From Schizophyllum amplum (Eukaryota > Basidiomycota > Agaricomycetes > Agaricales > Schizophyllaceae): a DNA stretch of 33,098 bases. Where the stretch lies: NCBI GenBank assembly GCA_007026445.1, contig VDMD01000212.1:1-33098 (forward strand), written 5' to 3'. The notes below the pieces were generated by a model, which saw only the letters and a list, made by a program, of their open reading frames with translations, ran no database searches and had not been told where the DNA came from. Both the position numbers and the translations under genes were made by a program. This document shows positions 11,055-21,805 of the stretch, piece after piece (position 1 is the first letter of the stretch; each line of letters starts with the position of its first letter).

Positions 11055-12773
11055 TCACGGCGGCAGACCCGCCCCGCCGAACCGGCTCAGCAACCCCCGC
11101 ACACTCCGCGCGCTCCTGAAGCTCCCCACGCTCCGCGCCCCGCCGCTCTTCACGCTGTCCATCGAGGGCGCGCGGTGCAGCGGGGGCGAGGACACGGTCT
11201 CGCGCCGCGACGAGCGGCCGGAGAGCCGGGAGCGCAGGGAGGCGCGCGAGCGCACCGAGGAGCCCGAGCCTGTCGAGACGAACGAGGCCGAGGACGAGAC
11301 GGGCATCTCGCGCGGGGCAGCCGCTGGGGCCGCCCCCAGCGCGTAGGGGCCCGAGATCGACGGCCGCGGCGGGGGCCCCGCGCGGCGGAGCCCCACCAGC
11401 CGCCGCAGCCCGCGGTCCTCGCCCTCCCTGCTCCTGCTCCTGCTGTTCCCTCGCTCGAGGCGCTTCCGGCCCCACCCCGTCTCCTTACGATCCTTCCTGG
11501 GCGACGGCGGCGCGCGCAGGCTCGCGATGAGCGCGCCGTGCTCGCTGGCGAGGTCAAGGTCCATGTCGGAGAGGTCGATGCCCATGTTTTCCTCCTCGCG
11601 CGCGCAGATGCGCGCCTCGACCTCCCAGTACCCGGCGCTGGCGTAGTGCACGGTGGGCGAGGCGGCGAATTTGACGGACTTGGAGGAGGACATGGCGGAG
11701 GGTGCGGGGACGGAGGATGCGGTGCTGGCCTTGGTCGCGGCGCTGTCTTTTGTCGTCACGGACGACGTGCGGCCGCCGCGATGGTGAAGGCATGGCGGCG
11801 CTCCTGGAGCCGCAATGCGGTGGTGTGGTTCGAATTTTCCGGAGGGAAGTGACTGTGAGGGCGTCGAGGAAGACGCGGAAGTCATCGAACTCGATAGCGA
11901 GGTCATAGAGGGCGTCCTACTATGGCCCGAGCGGGAGCCCAGCGAGTGCGCGACCGTGGGCGTGAGCGATTGCGACGCGTCCGTCTTCAACGACCGCAGC
12001 TCCGACGGCACCGTGCGCGATCGCGGGCGCATGAATACCGACCAGAACGGCGTGCCCTTTTTCTCCTTCTCCGCCTTCGCGGGCGAGTACGTGTTCACCG
12101 ACGTGGTGCTTGGCGCCGTATATCCCGTCGCCGGGCGCATCGCTTGCGTGTTCACGGATCTCTGGCTCAGCGACCGCTGGCTGAAGGACGAGCCCGAGCG
12201 GGAGGGGCGTGGTCGCCGATTGATCCACTCGGTGGGACGCGGTGCCTCAGGTTGTATGATCTCCGTGGGCTGGACGTGGGGAAGGGAGTCGGTCTTTAGT
12301 CGGGGGTTGGACTGTGCCCGCGGGATCGATGATGCATGACGGGAGTACGGAGGCGGGGGAGGAGTTGGACAAGGCGTGGGTGGTGTCTGGGGTCACGATA
12401 TGCGTGTATGAGTTTCCGCGCTCAGATACACGAGGACGCGGCACTCACCAAGATACACCGTAGATGCGAGGTCTTGGACTTCAGAGGTAGGCTGTAGTGG
12501 CTGAAAAGGGTGGGTGGTCGTTCGGGTGCCGACGAAGGTAAGCCACCGGACCATCGTGATGGGGAGCGCCCTCTGCCAGGCGTCTGCGCTGCCCCTTCAG
12601 TATCATGCAAACCTGAAAGAAGACGAACTCACCGCTGGCGACGCAGGTCGTGAAGCCCTTTCTTCGAACCAGGCGCTCGCTTCCAGCCACTGCAGCTCGT
12701 CTAGGGTGAGGGAGCGCCGTGGACAAGCGCCGGTCTCCATATCAGCCTGCATCCGCATCAGCACACGAGTCAT
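11055..12773 (-). CDS. hypothetical Ser/Arg-rich disordered protein
   Basis: Best model: exons 12773-12633, 12583-12449 and 12386-11055, all in phase 0, about 535 aa. The third exon is secure. It begins TPPTPCPTPPPPPYS and runs through Ser/Arg-rich disorder; one more ordered block is VHYASAGYWEVEARICAREE, followed by DLSDMDLDLASEHGALIAS. The first exon carries a helical, folded-looking segment (SLTLDELQWLEASAWFEE). The middle exon is uncertain: a 60-nt first intron ending at 12573 with a donor at 12458 would instead encode VRWLTFVGTRTTTHPFQ-like sequence and also stay in phase. The start is uncertain too: the frame is open upstream to about 12910 but has no ATG before 12773, so an upstream exon may be missing. 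No family is recognised. Confidence 0.62.
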
Positions 12774-14042
12774 CGCCGTCAAGCCCTCCCTGACGTACCG
12801 GATACATCGTAGCAGAGACGAAGGAGCGTCGGAGGAGGCGCTCGCAGGCACAGCGTGAGGACGCACAAAGGGGGAGCGCGGGCAATGGGTGTAAAGGAAG
12901 AAAGGCTCCGCCGTCTCGCGCGTTTAACTAGTCTGCATCACCTCATTTCCCGCACGTGTTCAGGGCGCTGAGAATGACTTCGAGCGGAGACATGCATTCG
13001 CAAAGGGCGATACCGCGCTCTTGAGGCGTGTAAACCGCGAGGCAACCCGAGCACGTGACCTTGCCTATGGGTGCCCGCTCAACTGGCGAGCATTTTACGT
13101 AGAGCGGAACAGCAGACAACAGCCCTTGCTACTGTTCCGAAGGGTGGACTGCGCGCGGATAGCCTACAGAACAGTCAGTATTGAGTAAAACATTAGGTAG
13201 AACAATGCGTACATACGGCTTTGGGTAACCGATAGATGACACTTGATAGATCAAAGGCGGTAGTGAGCCCCATTTTCAGCTGGCCTGTGGGAATGAGAAA
13301 GCTCGCGTAGAAGCATGAAGTAAGTTCAGGGTCTAGCCTTCATATCTTGCCACCATGCGTCATGTAGCAGAAGGACAATGAGCGAGCCCGAGCTGCTGCA
13401 TGTCAGACGTTGAGGGGGGGACGTGCATGTTGGGGGAGGGAGACGACGACTAGGCCGCCTGCAGGACGACCATGCCAGTGAGCAAGGGGCTGCAACATGA
13501 ATACATAAAACGATATCTCCTGAAGCAGTGGGTCGTGCCCGTCCTCGAGGGGGACAATGAAGCGCAGAGCCATTGCGATTGGCCTGTCCCCCGTTGACGT
13601 CAAAGGTGGCCCGCTCAAAGCCAGGAAGCCATGCTTACTTGACGAACAGTGGTTGCATTCGCAATGAGGCCCGGTCGAGGCCTGTGCGTCTGGCTTCATG
13701 CTTAGGATGAGAAGCAAGCGGAGCCAGGTGACGTTCCGGGGTTGTGGGTAGACGTAGAACGTGCACTATGGAGCGGACCTCCGCCTGTGGTTCCGGAAGG
13801 TCGTATGAAGTGCTCGGTAAATTTGACCTGGAGTGGGCAATGATCTGTGGCGCCTCGGACTGCGAGGCTCAGTTCGGTCTCGCAGGTGAAGGGTGTTAAG
13901 AGCGCGGGTTCGCGTAGTAGCGGATGAGAGACGTGGGGGATTGATTATTTAATGCTAGTCTACATCTGGGTGGCTGTTAGCACAGGTCGAAGTAGACAGA
14001 ACTAAGCGTTCACGCACAATGAAGAGGGGCTGGTGCCAGCGG
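12774..14042. other. intergenic, with one doubtful minus-strand coding trace
   Basis: 12774-12910 is open in frame with the gene below it and may be coding or 5' leader. The rest contains no recognised gene. See the separate entry at 13403-13902 for a doubtful coding trace. Otherwise it serves as the promoter region of the gene below and the 3' flank of the mL43 gene. Confidence 0.45.
13403..13902 (-). pseudogene. possible coding remnant or unrecognised gene
   Basis: Two adjacent minus-strand frames look more protein-like than their surroundings. One runs from about 13902 (LLTPFTCETELSLAVRGATD and onward) to a stop near 13705. The other runs from an ATG near 13702 to a stop at 13403 and contains ALRFIVPLEDGHDPLLQEIS then FYVFMLQPLAHWHG. 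They are in different frames and could be exons of one gene, or a broken gene. I recognise no family, and the call may be wrong. Confidence 0.25.
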
Positions 14043-14521
14043 TTACAGCTGTGGTCGGTCGGCATGCAAGCCACTCCAGATGCCCCTCGCGGACTCGGTC
14101 ATGCTCTCCACCGTGCGGCGCTTGAGCGGCACAATCTTCGCCCCAGAAGAATCGAGCAAGAGCTGGACCTTCTTCTCGATGCCGTTCACCTCCATGTCCC
14201 GTAACTCGATGACCTTGTTTCGGCCGTTCACTGCATAAGTATCGTTAGACAGCGTCCAGGAAATTGTAATGGCCCAGATGTCTACGTACCATAGAACCCT
14301 CGGACTATGGGCTGCTTGTGATTCCGCGGTGTGACCACGATCTCGACATGGGGATTCTTGTGCGCAAGCTCCTCAAGGTGCTTGACAAGGTATGTCCGCG
14401 TGTTTGTTGAGGTGGGCCACTTCTCGCAGAATTCGAATACCATTTTGCGTATTTGCGGAAGGAAAGTGGTATGCCCGTTTGCTGGTCGCGAGCCCAGCTT
14501 GGCGCGCATTATCGACGACAT
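14043..14521 (-). CDS. mitochondrial large-subunit ribosomal protein mL43 (MRPL51 type)
   Basis: Exons 14521-14290 and 14230-14043 give 139 aa, close to the roughly 140 aa of yeast Mrpl51. The 59-nt intron starts GTACGT and ends TATGCAG; splicing joins RGFY to VNGRNKVIELRD in one frame. The protein matches the L51/S25/CI-B8 thioredoxin-like fold seen in mL43: FLPQIRKMVFEFCEKW, then HLEELAHKNPHVEIVVTPR and the NHKQPIVRGFYVNGR segment. It is a structural part of the mitochondrial 54S subunit, nuclear-encoded. The ATG at 14521 is preferred; an upstream GTG frame and a second ATG at 14509 are alternatives. The C-terminal tail (about 35 residues after VPLKRRTVES) is less conserved. Confidence 0.92.
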
Positions 14522-14601
14522 TATGGAGGCAGGTAGAACCTCCGGAGCCACTAGCAGATACTTTGAGAGGAGGAAGACGACTTTGGGACGATGAAGGTCG
14601 C

Positions 14602-14626
14602 GCCGTTGTCGTCGTCGTCGTTGTCG
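14602..14626. repeat. short GTC/GTT trinucleotide run
   Basis: About eight consecutive units of the type gtc or gtt (cgttgtcgtcgtcgtcgttg) just upstream of the mL43 start. It is a small simple repeat. Confidence 0.7.
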
Positions 14627-15240
14627 CTGTTAAGGCCGGGGCGAGTTCACTGTTCAGACGCGATCGACCCAAATTCGGCCAGCTAACCCACATGGTGCCA
14701 CGTGTACCAGACGTGTACTCGCCACGCGTCTGGAGAAGTGGTTGGACTTGTCCGTGATCTCCCCTGCTCAGTGCTCGTCGGTAAGTCTCAGTCGGTCCCC
14801 AGGCTACCTGACTCCGAATCTTGACCTTTAGCTAGCTGATTGAAGGTGGAGCCACAGGTCAAACACTTCCTGTGCACTGCGGACGGCGATCATCATCGTC
14901 AAGGACATCTACTGTGTCCGAAGTCTTGACCAGGACCATGAAGGAATGCTACATACGGTTTTTCTCATGCCGTACCGACGGCCGTAAAACTGCCACCCAC
15001 TGGCTCATGGTTCAGATGCGCACGATTCTTATCCGTGGAGCCCGGTGAGCTGAGACGTCGAGAGCGTGTCTTAAGGCCTGCGCATTTGCGACGACGCCGA
15101 CGAATATCTGCGACCGGCGTGGGCGCCTACCCGAGCGGCCGCTACAATGCTTGGTGCAACCTGGCACGTCCCGTATTGCGTATATTCGGTTAACTGTCAC
15201 AGCTTTTGTTTCTGCTACGGGAAGTGTTACACCTCTGGAC

Positions 15241-15247
15241 TATAAAG
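15241..15247 (+). promoter_or_regulatory. TATA box of the small secreted protein gene
   Basis: tataaag stands 134 bases upstream of the ATG. It is followed by a pyrimidine-rich stretch (about 15283-15338, ctcactctctttccctttct), which is typical of well-expressed fungal promoters. The transcription start would be expected near 15270-15280. Confidence 0.6.
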
Positions 15248-15380
15248 AGCGGTGACTTGGGAATGTCTAGTCCATATCGACTGCGGTGTCTCTCAGCTCA
15301 CTCACTCTCTTTCCCTTTCTCACCGTCCCTTGCTCTAAATTATACCGCGTTTGTTGTATCACGTCCGTTACTCGACGCCC

Positions 15381-15959
15381 ATGATGTTCGCATTCTTCAC
15401 CGCTCTCTTCCTCGCTGCCGTCGCTCTCGCGCTGCCCTTCAAGCGCGCCACCGGCGGTCCCTTCGACACGACGAGTGAGTCTCGCTCGACTTATATGATG
15501 CTTTTCAAAGTTGACGTGCTCCAGTGACCTTCTACAGCCCGCGGGTGGTCTTGGCGCGTGCGGCCCCGCCATCGCTGACACCGACATGGTTGTCGCATTG
15601 CGCAAGGAGCTCTTCGAGAGCTTCAACACGTGCGTTGCGCCTCCTTTCGGTCTTGCCACATCTCACTCCTGCTCAGCGCGAACCCGCTCAACCAGAACCT
15701 GAACCCGCTTTGCGGCACGCAGATTGTCATTACCTGTGAGTATACTGCTGGGCAGCTCTGGGTAGTGCGTGCTGACTAGTGTGTTTCAGCTAAGGACGTG
15801 GTAGGTGCGCAGCCCGTTACGGCTACAATTCAAGACTCTTGCGTGGGATGCCAGGGTGACCACGGCATCGACGCGACGCCGGCTCTGTGCACAGCCGTCA
15901 CTGGTCAGGCGGATTGCTTGCAGCAGGGCACCTTCCAGGTCTCCTGGTCGTTCGTCTAA
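15381..15959 (+). CDS. small secreted RlpA-like/expansin-type double-psi beta-barrel protein (1-bp shift)
   Basis: Exons 15381-15474, 15525-15629, 15677-15735 and 15790-15959, with introns of 50, 47 and 54 nt. The product is about 142 aa after allowing one missing base. It has a signal peptide (MMFAFFTALFLAAVALALPF) and a compact double-psi beta-barrel: TFYSP, AGGLGACGPAIADTDMVVAL, CGTQIVIT, then QDSCVGCQGDHGIDATPALC and the C-terminal FQVSWSFV. The paired cysteines and DSCVGC...GIDATP block are typical of the small RlpA-like/barwin-related proteins common in basidiomycetes, many of which are wall-associated; this one lacks a carbohydrate-binding module. The exon sum is 428 nt, one short of a multiple of three: exon 2 shifts between TFYSP and AGGLG around 15536-15545. 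Sequence error or recent inactivation are both possible. Confidence 0.85.
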
Positions 15960-16395
15960 ATGGCTCACGGACTGTCTACGTATTGGCGCAATTCGTCGCT
16001 ATCTATTTATCCAGACGTCGATGTCCTTTATGTAACGCATTACTTATAAGTATTTATTCTGCTACTTATCCTCGCCAGTCGAGACACCATCTAGGCATTG
16101 TCACAATGGTCTCAAGACTCTTCTAAACTACCGCGTAAAGTAGTGCTCTGAGCGAAAACCAGCAAGTTTTTGAATCCCAAGACTCATGATTCCGACGTGT
16201 TGAACTGCGACATGTGACCGCGGGTGGTTGCAGGTGACTAGAGGTGACTGCATTTGCGTCACGTCACTTCCAATTACGTATACTTAGCTGCTGCGAATGT
16301 GGACCCACAGCTCGTTTCTTTACACCGTCGTCAGACTCAGTGTGCCGTCACGACTCTTCGTTCTATAAACACAGCCAGAGTTCTCAAGCGTCTGA
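15960..16395. other. intergenic
   Basis: 3' flank of the secreted protein gene and promoter of the DNA glycosylase gene. A tataaa at 16364-16369 lies only 27 bases before the glycosylase ATG, which is close for a functional TATA box. Nothing else is recognised. Confidence 0.5.
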
Positions 16396-17980
16396 ATGCC
16401 AGAGCTGCCTGGTAGGCGGCATGCACGTCGCAACGCACCGGGCGCTTGCTCACGACCTCGAACGCAACAGACGTCGAGAGGGCCGTTCGCGAAATCCGAC
16501 TTGTCGGTTTAGGAAAGGAGATCGCTCGCGTAGATACACATGAAGACGCTATTGTGTACACCGGAGTCACGCATCAGGACTTTGTGCGTCAGGCTAGCGC
16601 TTCATGAGCCTTCCGTGCCATCGTGCCGCCTGTGAAGTCGTCGCCCCGAGCTCACGCGCATAATAGGCTGACGAGGTATCTGGTCGCATCATCGTGCAAG
16701 TAGGAAGATATGGTGAGGCTGGGATACTTTCAACCCAGTGAAGGCTAACAGTCAGTATGCGTTGCGCAGGCAAGGTCTTCTATTTGCTCCTCAGCGGCGA
16801 AGGCCGGATGCCAGTTCTACACTTCGGTATGACAGGCATGATACAGGCGAGCGTCTTGCGACAAACGCGTTTGTACCTCTCTGATGATAGGTGAAGGTGA
16901 AGGGCGGGCCCGCGACGTACTATAAGTCGTCGAAGAATCTCGTCCGTGATGAATGGCCGCCGCGCTTCATGAAGGTGGGCGCGTTCCTCGATCTACGCCG
17001 TTACAATGCTTGATAGTTATCTCCGCAGTTCATCCTCCACTTTTCCGACGGCGTTCAGCTGGCCTTCATGGACGCGCGCCGCCTTGGGCGCATCCGCCTC
17101 TGCTTGGACCCGTTGCACGAATCGCCCATTTCAGAGCTTGGATTCGACCCGCTACTATGCATGCCTTCCCTCGACAAGTTTGCGGAGCTGATGAAGCGGC
17201 GAAGCTGCCCGGTTAAAGCCCTACTACTCGACCAGAAATTCAGCGCGGGTGTGGGCAACTGGGTCGCTGACGAAATCTTATATCACGCGCGAGTTCATCC
17301 AGAGCGGCGGTGCAACACGTTGACGGAGACAGAGCTGGATTCGCTGCATAGGCAGACAGAGACTGTTTGCCGTGTGGCCGTTGATGCAAATGCCGACGAA
17401 GAGAAGTTCCCGGAGGACTGGCTGTTCAAACATCGCTGGGTATGTCCGACTCGTAAACCGTGACTCTCTCTATTCAGCTCATATTCTGCCCAGGATAAAG
17501 GCAAGAAGAACGCGAGGCGCAGCAGTACTTTGAAGCTCGTGAGATTTACCTTCATCGATTAGTTCTGTGTATTTGCTGACCCATGACATCCAGCCCTCAG
17601 GTACACCTGCTACCATCAAGTGGACCACCGTCGGTGGACGCACGTCAGCATATATCGATGAGCTACAGAAGCCATATGCTCTGTCAAGTGCGCTAGAGGA
17701 GGTTCAAGACGAAGCGGACGCTGGCGTGGATGCTGTGAGCCCATATGGTCTCGATTTTCGAGTTTTGACTCTCACCCAATAAGCAGGCAGATGGCGACAG
17801 CGTGCTCACAGAGCTCTCTGACGAGCCTGAACATGCACGACCACTTTCGAGTAAACGCAAGGTAAGCACAGGTGACATACCACATGGACATTGCGCCAAC
17901 TCGGATGAACTTTGCAGAAGATAGCAGCTGCGAGTAGGCCCCGCAAAAAGCGAGCTGGAGGTGCAGGGTGGTTAACTTAA
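16396..17980 (+). CDS. Fpg/MutM-family DNA glycosylase (formamidopyrimidine-DNA glycosylase)
   Basis: Ten exons: 16396-16411, 16471-16583, 16667-16712, 16770-16846, 16891-16974, 17029-17439, 17494-17538, 17594-17734, 17787-17861, 17918-17980; 356 aa, all phases consistent. The N-terminus MPELPDVERA gives the catalytic Pro2 and Glu3, and exon 1 is only 16 nt. A GRYGKVFYLL block carries the conserved Lys (about 60). LHFGMTGMIQ, AFMDARRLGRIRL and the helix-two-turn-helix follow, with CPVKALLLDQ (Lys about 175) and GVGNWVADEIL (Asn about 189). No zinc finger follows; instead there is the plant/fungal-type TIKWTTVGGRTSAYI segment and a basic tail (RPRKKRAGG), probably nuclear targeting. Known activity of the family: excision of oxidised purines and AP-lyase action in base-excision repair. 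The intron at 16847-16890 probably has a GC donor. Confidence 0.93.
16847..16890 (+). other. probable GC-AG intron in the DNA glycosylase gene
   Basis: Joining 16846 to 16891 gives GMTGMIQ followed by VKVKGGPATYYKS, as expected for the family. The intron then starts gcgagc and ends gatgatag (44 nt). The nearest GT alternative, at 16853, would leave a 38-nt intron and insert two residues. Confidence 0.65.
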
Positions 17981-18600
17981 GATGAAAACAATATCAGTAA
18001 GGGCGTGACCTGCACAATCATCAGAAATCGTTCAGTCCTTTCACTGACTGAGTACTTACATTTTATCGCAAGGCGACGCTCAGTAGCTTCTGATGGACAG
18101 GCCCCGAGGATGACGACTAGTGAGTATGTGAGACGAAGACTTTGATACCGAATATATGTGTGTACCTAAGGTTCTGCGCGGAAGTGACGGGAAACTGGCC
18201 GACGAATGGGAGGTGGAAGATGTCACCAGCGCAATAACTTAAATAAGACGATTATTGGAAAGCGCAAGGTCACCGGTGCAACAAGAAGTAGACGAGCCGT
18301 GAGGCGGTCCACAATGGCGGTGACCGCTCATTCAGCACCCACAAGCCGTCGGCGTTCCGAATCCAAGCGTATAACAGTCGCTTCGGGGATCGGAAGTTGC
18401 TCGTGCTGAGAGCGGCACAAAGACTATGGACACTTATTCTACTTATACAACATAATTTGCGTTAAGCCTGGATGCGTGCTCTCTCCATTGACTGTTCAGG
18501 GTCTCATAGTCCTCCTACAAGTAGTGGCTCTGGCAAGGAGCTTCAAATGACATTCTGGGTTGAGAACCGAGCTGCTTAGTGATATGGACGGCCATAGTGC

Positions 18601-18730
18601 CACGTGACGTGTTCATTCATTTCCACGTGCTCGCACCTGACTGTGTTGACTCTTGCCACCATCATCTCAAACTCAGCGGTCGTCCATTGTCTGTGTAGGA
18701 CCCTTTACGAACATCCATTATACTCACGTG
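18601..18730. promoter_or_regulatory. three CACGTG (E-box) palindromes upstream of the kinase gene
   Basis: CACGTG occurs at 18601-18606, 18624-18629 and 18725-18730, within 130 bases, and all are 100-235 bases upstream of the kinase ATG. CACGTG is the core of bHLH sites (for example Cbf1 and Pho4 in yeast). Which factor would bind here is unknown. Confidence 0.6.
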
Positions 18731-18738
18731 AGTGCAGG

Positions 18739-18744
18739 TATAAG
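18739..18744 (+). promoter_or_regulatory. TATA-like element of the kinase gene
   Basis: tataag lies 95 bases upstream of the ATG at 18834, just downstream of the third CACGTG box. Position is plausible for a basidiomycete promoter. Confidence 0.45.
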
Positions 18745-18833
18745 AGGTGAGCGCTTCGGCCCATTGTCTATCGCGCACCTTGTCCCCCATCGCCATCGTT
18801 GTCGCCCGCCACTCATCCCACATCTTGCTCATC

Positions 18834-21805
18834 ATGAAACCTTACAGTGCACCTGCCTTCGCCTTCGACTCGCCTCTGAAGTCCGTCTACATACCCATCG
18901 AGGGCGACATGGAGCACATCGACGTATTTCGCAAGAGGCACCGCGACTACGCCGCCAACGGCAGAACTCGTGTATGCGACCCACCTCTCTTTTTCAAATC
19001 CTACATGCCCGGATGGAAGCCCTTGCCAGACGATCAAATGCAGGAGCTCATTGAAAACCTCTGCAACAGAGGGGCAATCAACGCTGACGGAGAGTGGCAC
19101 GATCTACCAACACCTCCCAAGCACTTCGCCGAGGACAGTTCGAGGAATCCATTGTCTGAAGACTCGCACTTTCGGCACATGGAGGAGGTTGTGGAACATA
19201 TCATTTTGGCGGCAGAGGAGACTGTCCGAAAGCGCTTCGCTCCCGAGAAACGTACCACCGAGTTCATGTGCCGCCCCCGCCATATCACTTACTCCGAGGT
19301 CGAGGGGTCGTCGCAGCGCGCCGACTCTTTGTTCGTGCGCAAGCAATCCTCTTATCCGCCCTCCTTTCAAGCTGGGCGTCGCCGCACGGCCACCAGTGAC
19401 CCCCGAGTCTACACTGCGGACATCACCAACGCCGGTGAATTCAAGTTATACACCACAGACAAGGATATCGTCAATGTGCGTGATGGTCTGCATCTTCCTC
19501 TGCGCAGGCAGCTAATAATCTGACAGGATCAACTGAAGACATTTGGGCACGCGGCGCACATCTTTTTCAACGATGTTGGTCGATCCGCGGTGTTCACTTT
19601 CACCATCGAGGGCTCTGAAATGCAGATCTGGTACCATACCCGCTCTCATACGGGCGTCACGGCACGATTCGATATATACAAGGTGTGTCGTCTTACTGCG
19701 CTGACTAGGTCAATGCTGACGATGTGCAGGACAAGCGATGGTTCATCGAATTCGTTTTGTTCAACACTTATGCGTCCTTGGCGGAGTTGGGTATAGATCC
19801 TACTGTTCGCCGAGTCATGGACGAACACAACAAACTCCAGTATCAGTTCGATGTCTACCCTACTCCCACGTCACGCAAAGCCGTCACGTATCAGACAAGG
19901 AACCTCATAGACGAGGCTTCCGCGCGAACCATCTACTGCCGTGCTATGCGCGTCTACGACGTGCGCCTGGTCATCGTGAACGGGGACGTTCCAGCGGCAC
20001 GCGTTTTCGCCGACCAATCAAATGTTCTTCGCGACTACTGGGTCTACGACGACGTGGACGACGAGAGGAAGATACAGAAAGATATTCTGGACAGGCTACA
20101 GAAGAAGCTTGGCGGTGGTGCCATCTGGCGTGAAGTGCTGCGGCATTTCATGCGCATCAAGGAGGATGGCGTGGTCCGTTATATGCGGGCCAAGGGCAAG
20201 CGTCCTGTCACAGTCCCTGCGCCCCCGAACACGTCCGAGGCCTTCGAGTATGCCGTGCAGGAAAATCCCAGTGGTTCTGAACCTAGTGCGCCACAAGTCA
20301 CTACGGGGCTCAGAAGCGATGGCGCAACGCAAGTACGCCTTCAAACAGCACCCAAGGCGGAGGATGTCCCACTCCTTCGTCTTCATGGCAAGAAGCACTG
20401 CCGGACTACGTACGAGCAGCTCTGCAAGGATCTTCACCGCATCGACAACCCTGCTCTCTTCTTTCACGCTCTGTGCGAAGTCGTCAAGAGTAAGTTATGT
20501 TGTTCAATCCACGTATTACCCTTGCTGACTATTTGGAAGTCTTACTTCATTTCAAGCGCATTGGCTACTTGCACAGGGACGTCAGCCCGGGCAACTTCCT
20601 GCTGTATCACCTCTCGGGTACACTGCCGGAATCGCTGTCTGTTAACGACCGCGCCGCTTTGGAGCAATGTATAACCATTGTCTCTGATCTCGAGTATGCC
20701 AGGCCATACTATGGTGGCTCTGGGCACGATCCTATCACTGTGCGTATCATGCACGCTCTGTCTTTGGTATATCACCTGACCTTCGTTTTCGTAGGGAACC
20801 CCATACTACACCGCTGTTGAGGTCCAGAGCCGCCAATACCGCTTCAAGACGGGCCAGAAGATCATGCAGACGTTGGACGCCGAAGGGGTGTATGCGCCGA
20901 AAAACTTCTCTTTCAACTTCTACCATGACCTCGAGTCGGTCCTTTGGATGGCGCTTGACTTCGCTATACGCAAATCATCGAAGGCGCTGCTCTCTAGAGG
21001 CTCTGGTGTCGGGAAAGAGACGGCGGAAAAATTGCGCAAATACGCTCGCGAGCTGTTCACGCCGGACATACACGGCTCGAGAGAGCGGAACTCCTTGATC
21101 GAGATGATCCCGAACGCGCAGGAGTTATGGGCTACTCTCTCTGGCATATACGGCGACAGTCCGATCTCGACTATTGTTAGCCTCATTGAAGACCTTCAAG
21201 ACGCATACCGCGCTTTGGAGAAGACGACCGCTCAGTCGCACCAGCTCGACAACGGACGCACCGTCTTTAGCGAAGACATGTTCCAGGACGACATCTATAT
21301 CAAGATGGAGGAGACATTCCGCAAGATAAGCGATCACTATCTCAACCATCCGGATACCTTCGTTCTTGTTCCTCCTGCCGACAAAGCGGCACCTACTCAA
21401 AATCCGCCAGCCTCGCGGGCATTCCAACCCTCGCAGGCGCCGCATGCGTCTCCGCCGCCATCCCCGTCGCCCGTGCAGCGGAAGAAGAGCAAGCGGGCGG
21501 CACCGGCGAAGAAGGTCAAAACCAACCACACACCGCTGGACGTAGTCATGCAGGATGTGCATAACGACGGTAACGACGACAGCCATGGCAAGGGAGCGCA
21601 TCTGGCTGCCGCCGCACCCGCTACGCAACCGCGTGGCTCGCGCAAGCGGTTGGCGCCACAGGATGACGACGAGCCAAAGTCCAAGCGACCATGTACAGAG
21701 GGGCAGAGCGTTCGTCGGTCTGGTCGTATCCAAGCTGCCTTAGAAAAGGCCGCATCGGAGAAGAAGGTGCCGGGCAAGGCGATCACAGGACGGCGCACGA
21801 GGTAG
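18834..21805 (+). CDS. fungal-type protein kinase (FunK1 family)
   Basis: Five exons: 18834-19475, 19527-19682, 19730-20489, 20540-20739 and 20795-21805, giving 922 aa with all frames consistent. The ATG at 18834 (MKPYSAPAFAFDSPLKSV) is chosen over an upstream GTG. FunK1 proteins are an expanded lineage of kinases in multicellular basidiomycetes, with a long N-terminal half and a late catalytic loop. Here the loop is GYLHRDVSPGNFLLYH (catalytic Asp about 533), the DFG equivalent is SDLEYAR (Asp about 569), and the activation segment ends GTPYYTAVEVQ. The helical block FYHDLESVLWMALDFAI follows, as in the family. The last 150 residues are Pro-rich and then basic (QRKKSKRAAPAKKVK), ending RRSGRIQAALEKAASEKK. 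This tail suggests nuclear location or nucleic-acid contact (inference). The substrate is unknown. Confidence 0.93.

Larger units (their letters stand above)
14522..15380. other. divergent intergenic region
   Basis: Separates the minus-strand mL43 gene from the plus-strand small secreted protein gene, so it should carry both promoters. It includes a short CGT trinucleotide run (about 14602-14626). A TATA box at 15241 belongs to the right-hand gene. No further coding sequence is supported. Confidence 0.55.
17981..18833. other. intergenic with kinase promoter elements
   Basis: No coding sequence is supported. The right half carries three CACGTG palindromes and a TATA-like element upstream of the kinase gene. 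A 67-codon frame at 18206 has no recognisable product. Confidence 0.55.

Noticed and set aside
11175..11852. 225-codon plus-strand frame inside the Ser/Arg-rich gene
   Set aside because: Antisense to a real exon with GC-biased codons; the Gly/Arg/Ala-rich product is typical of such shadows.
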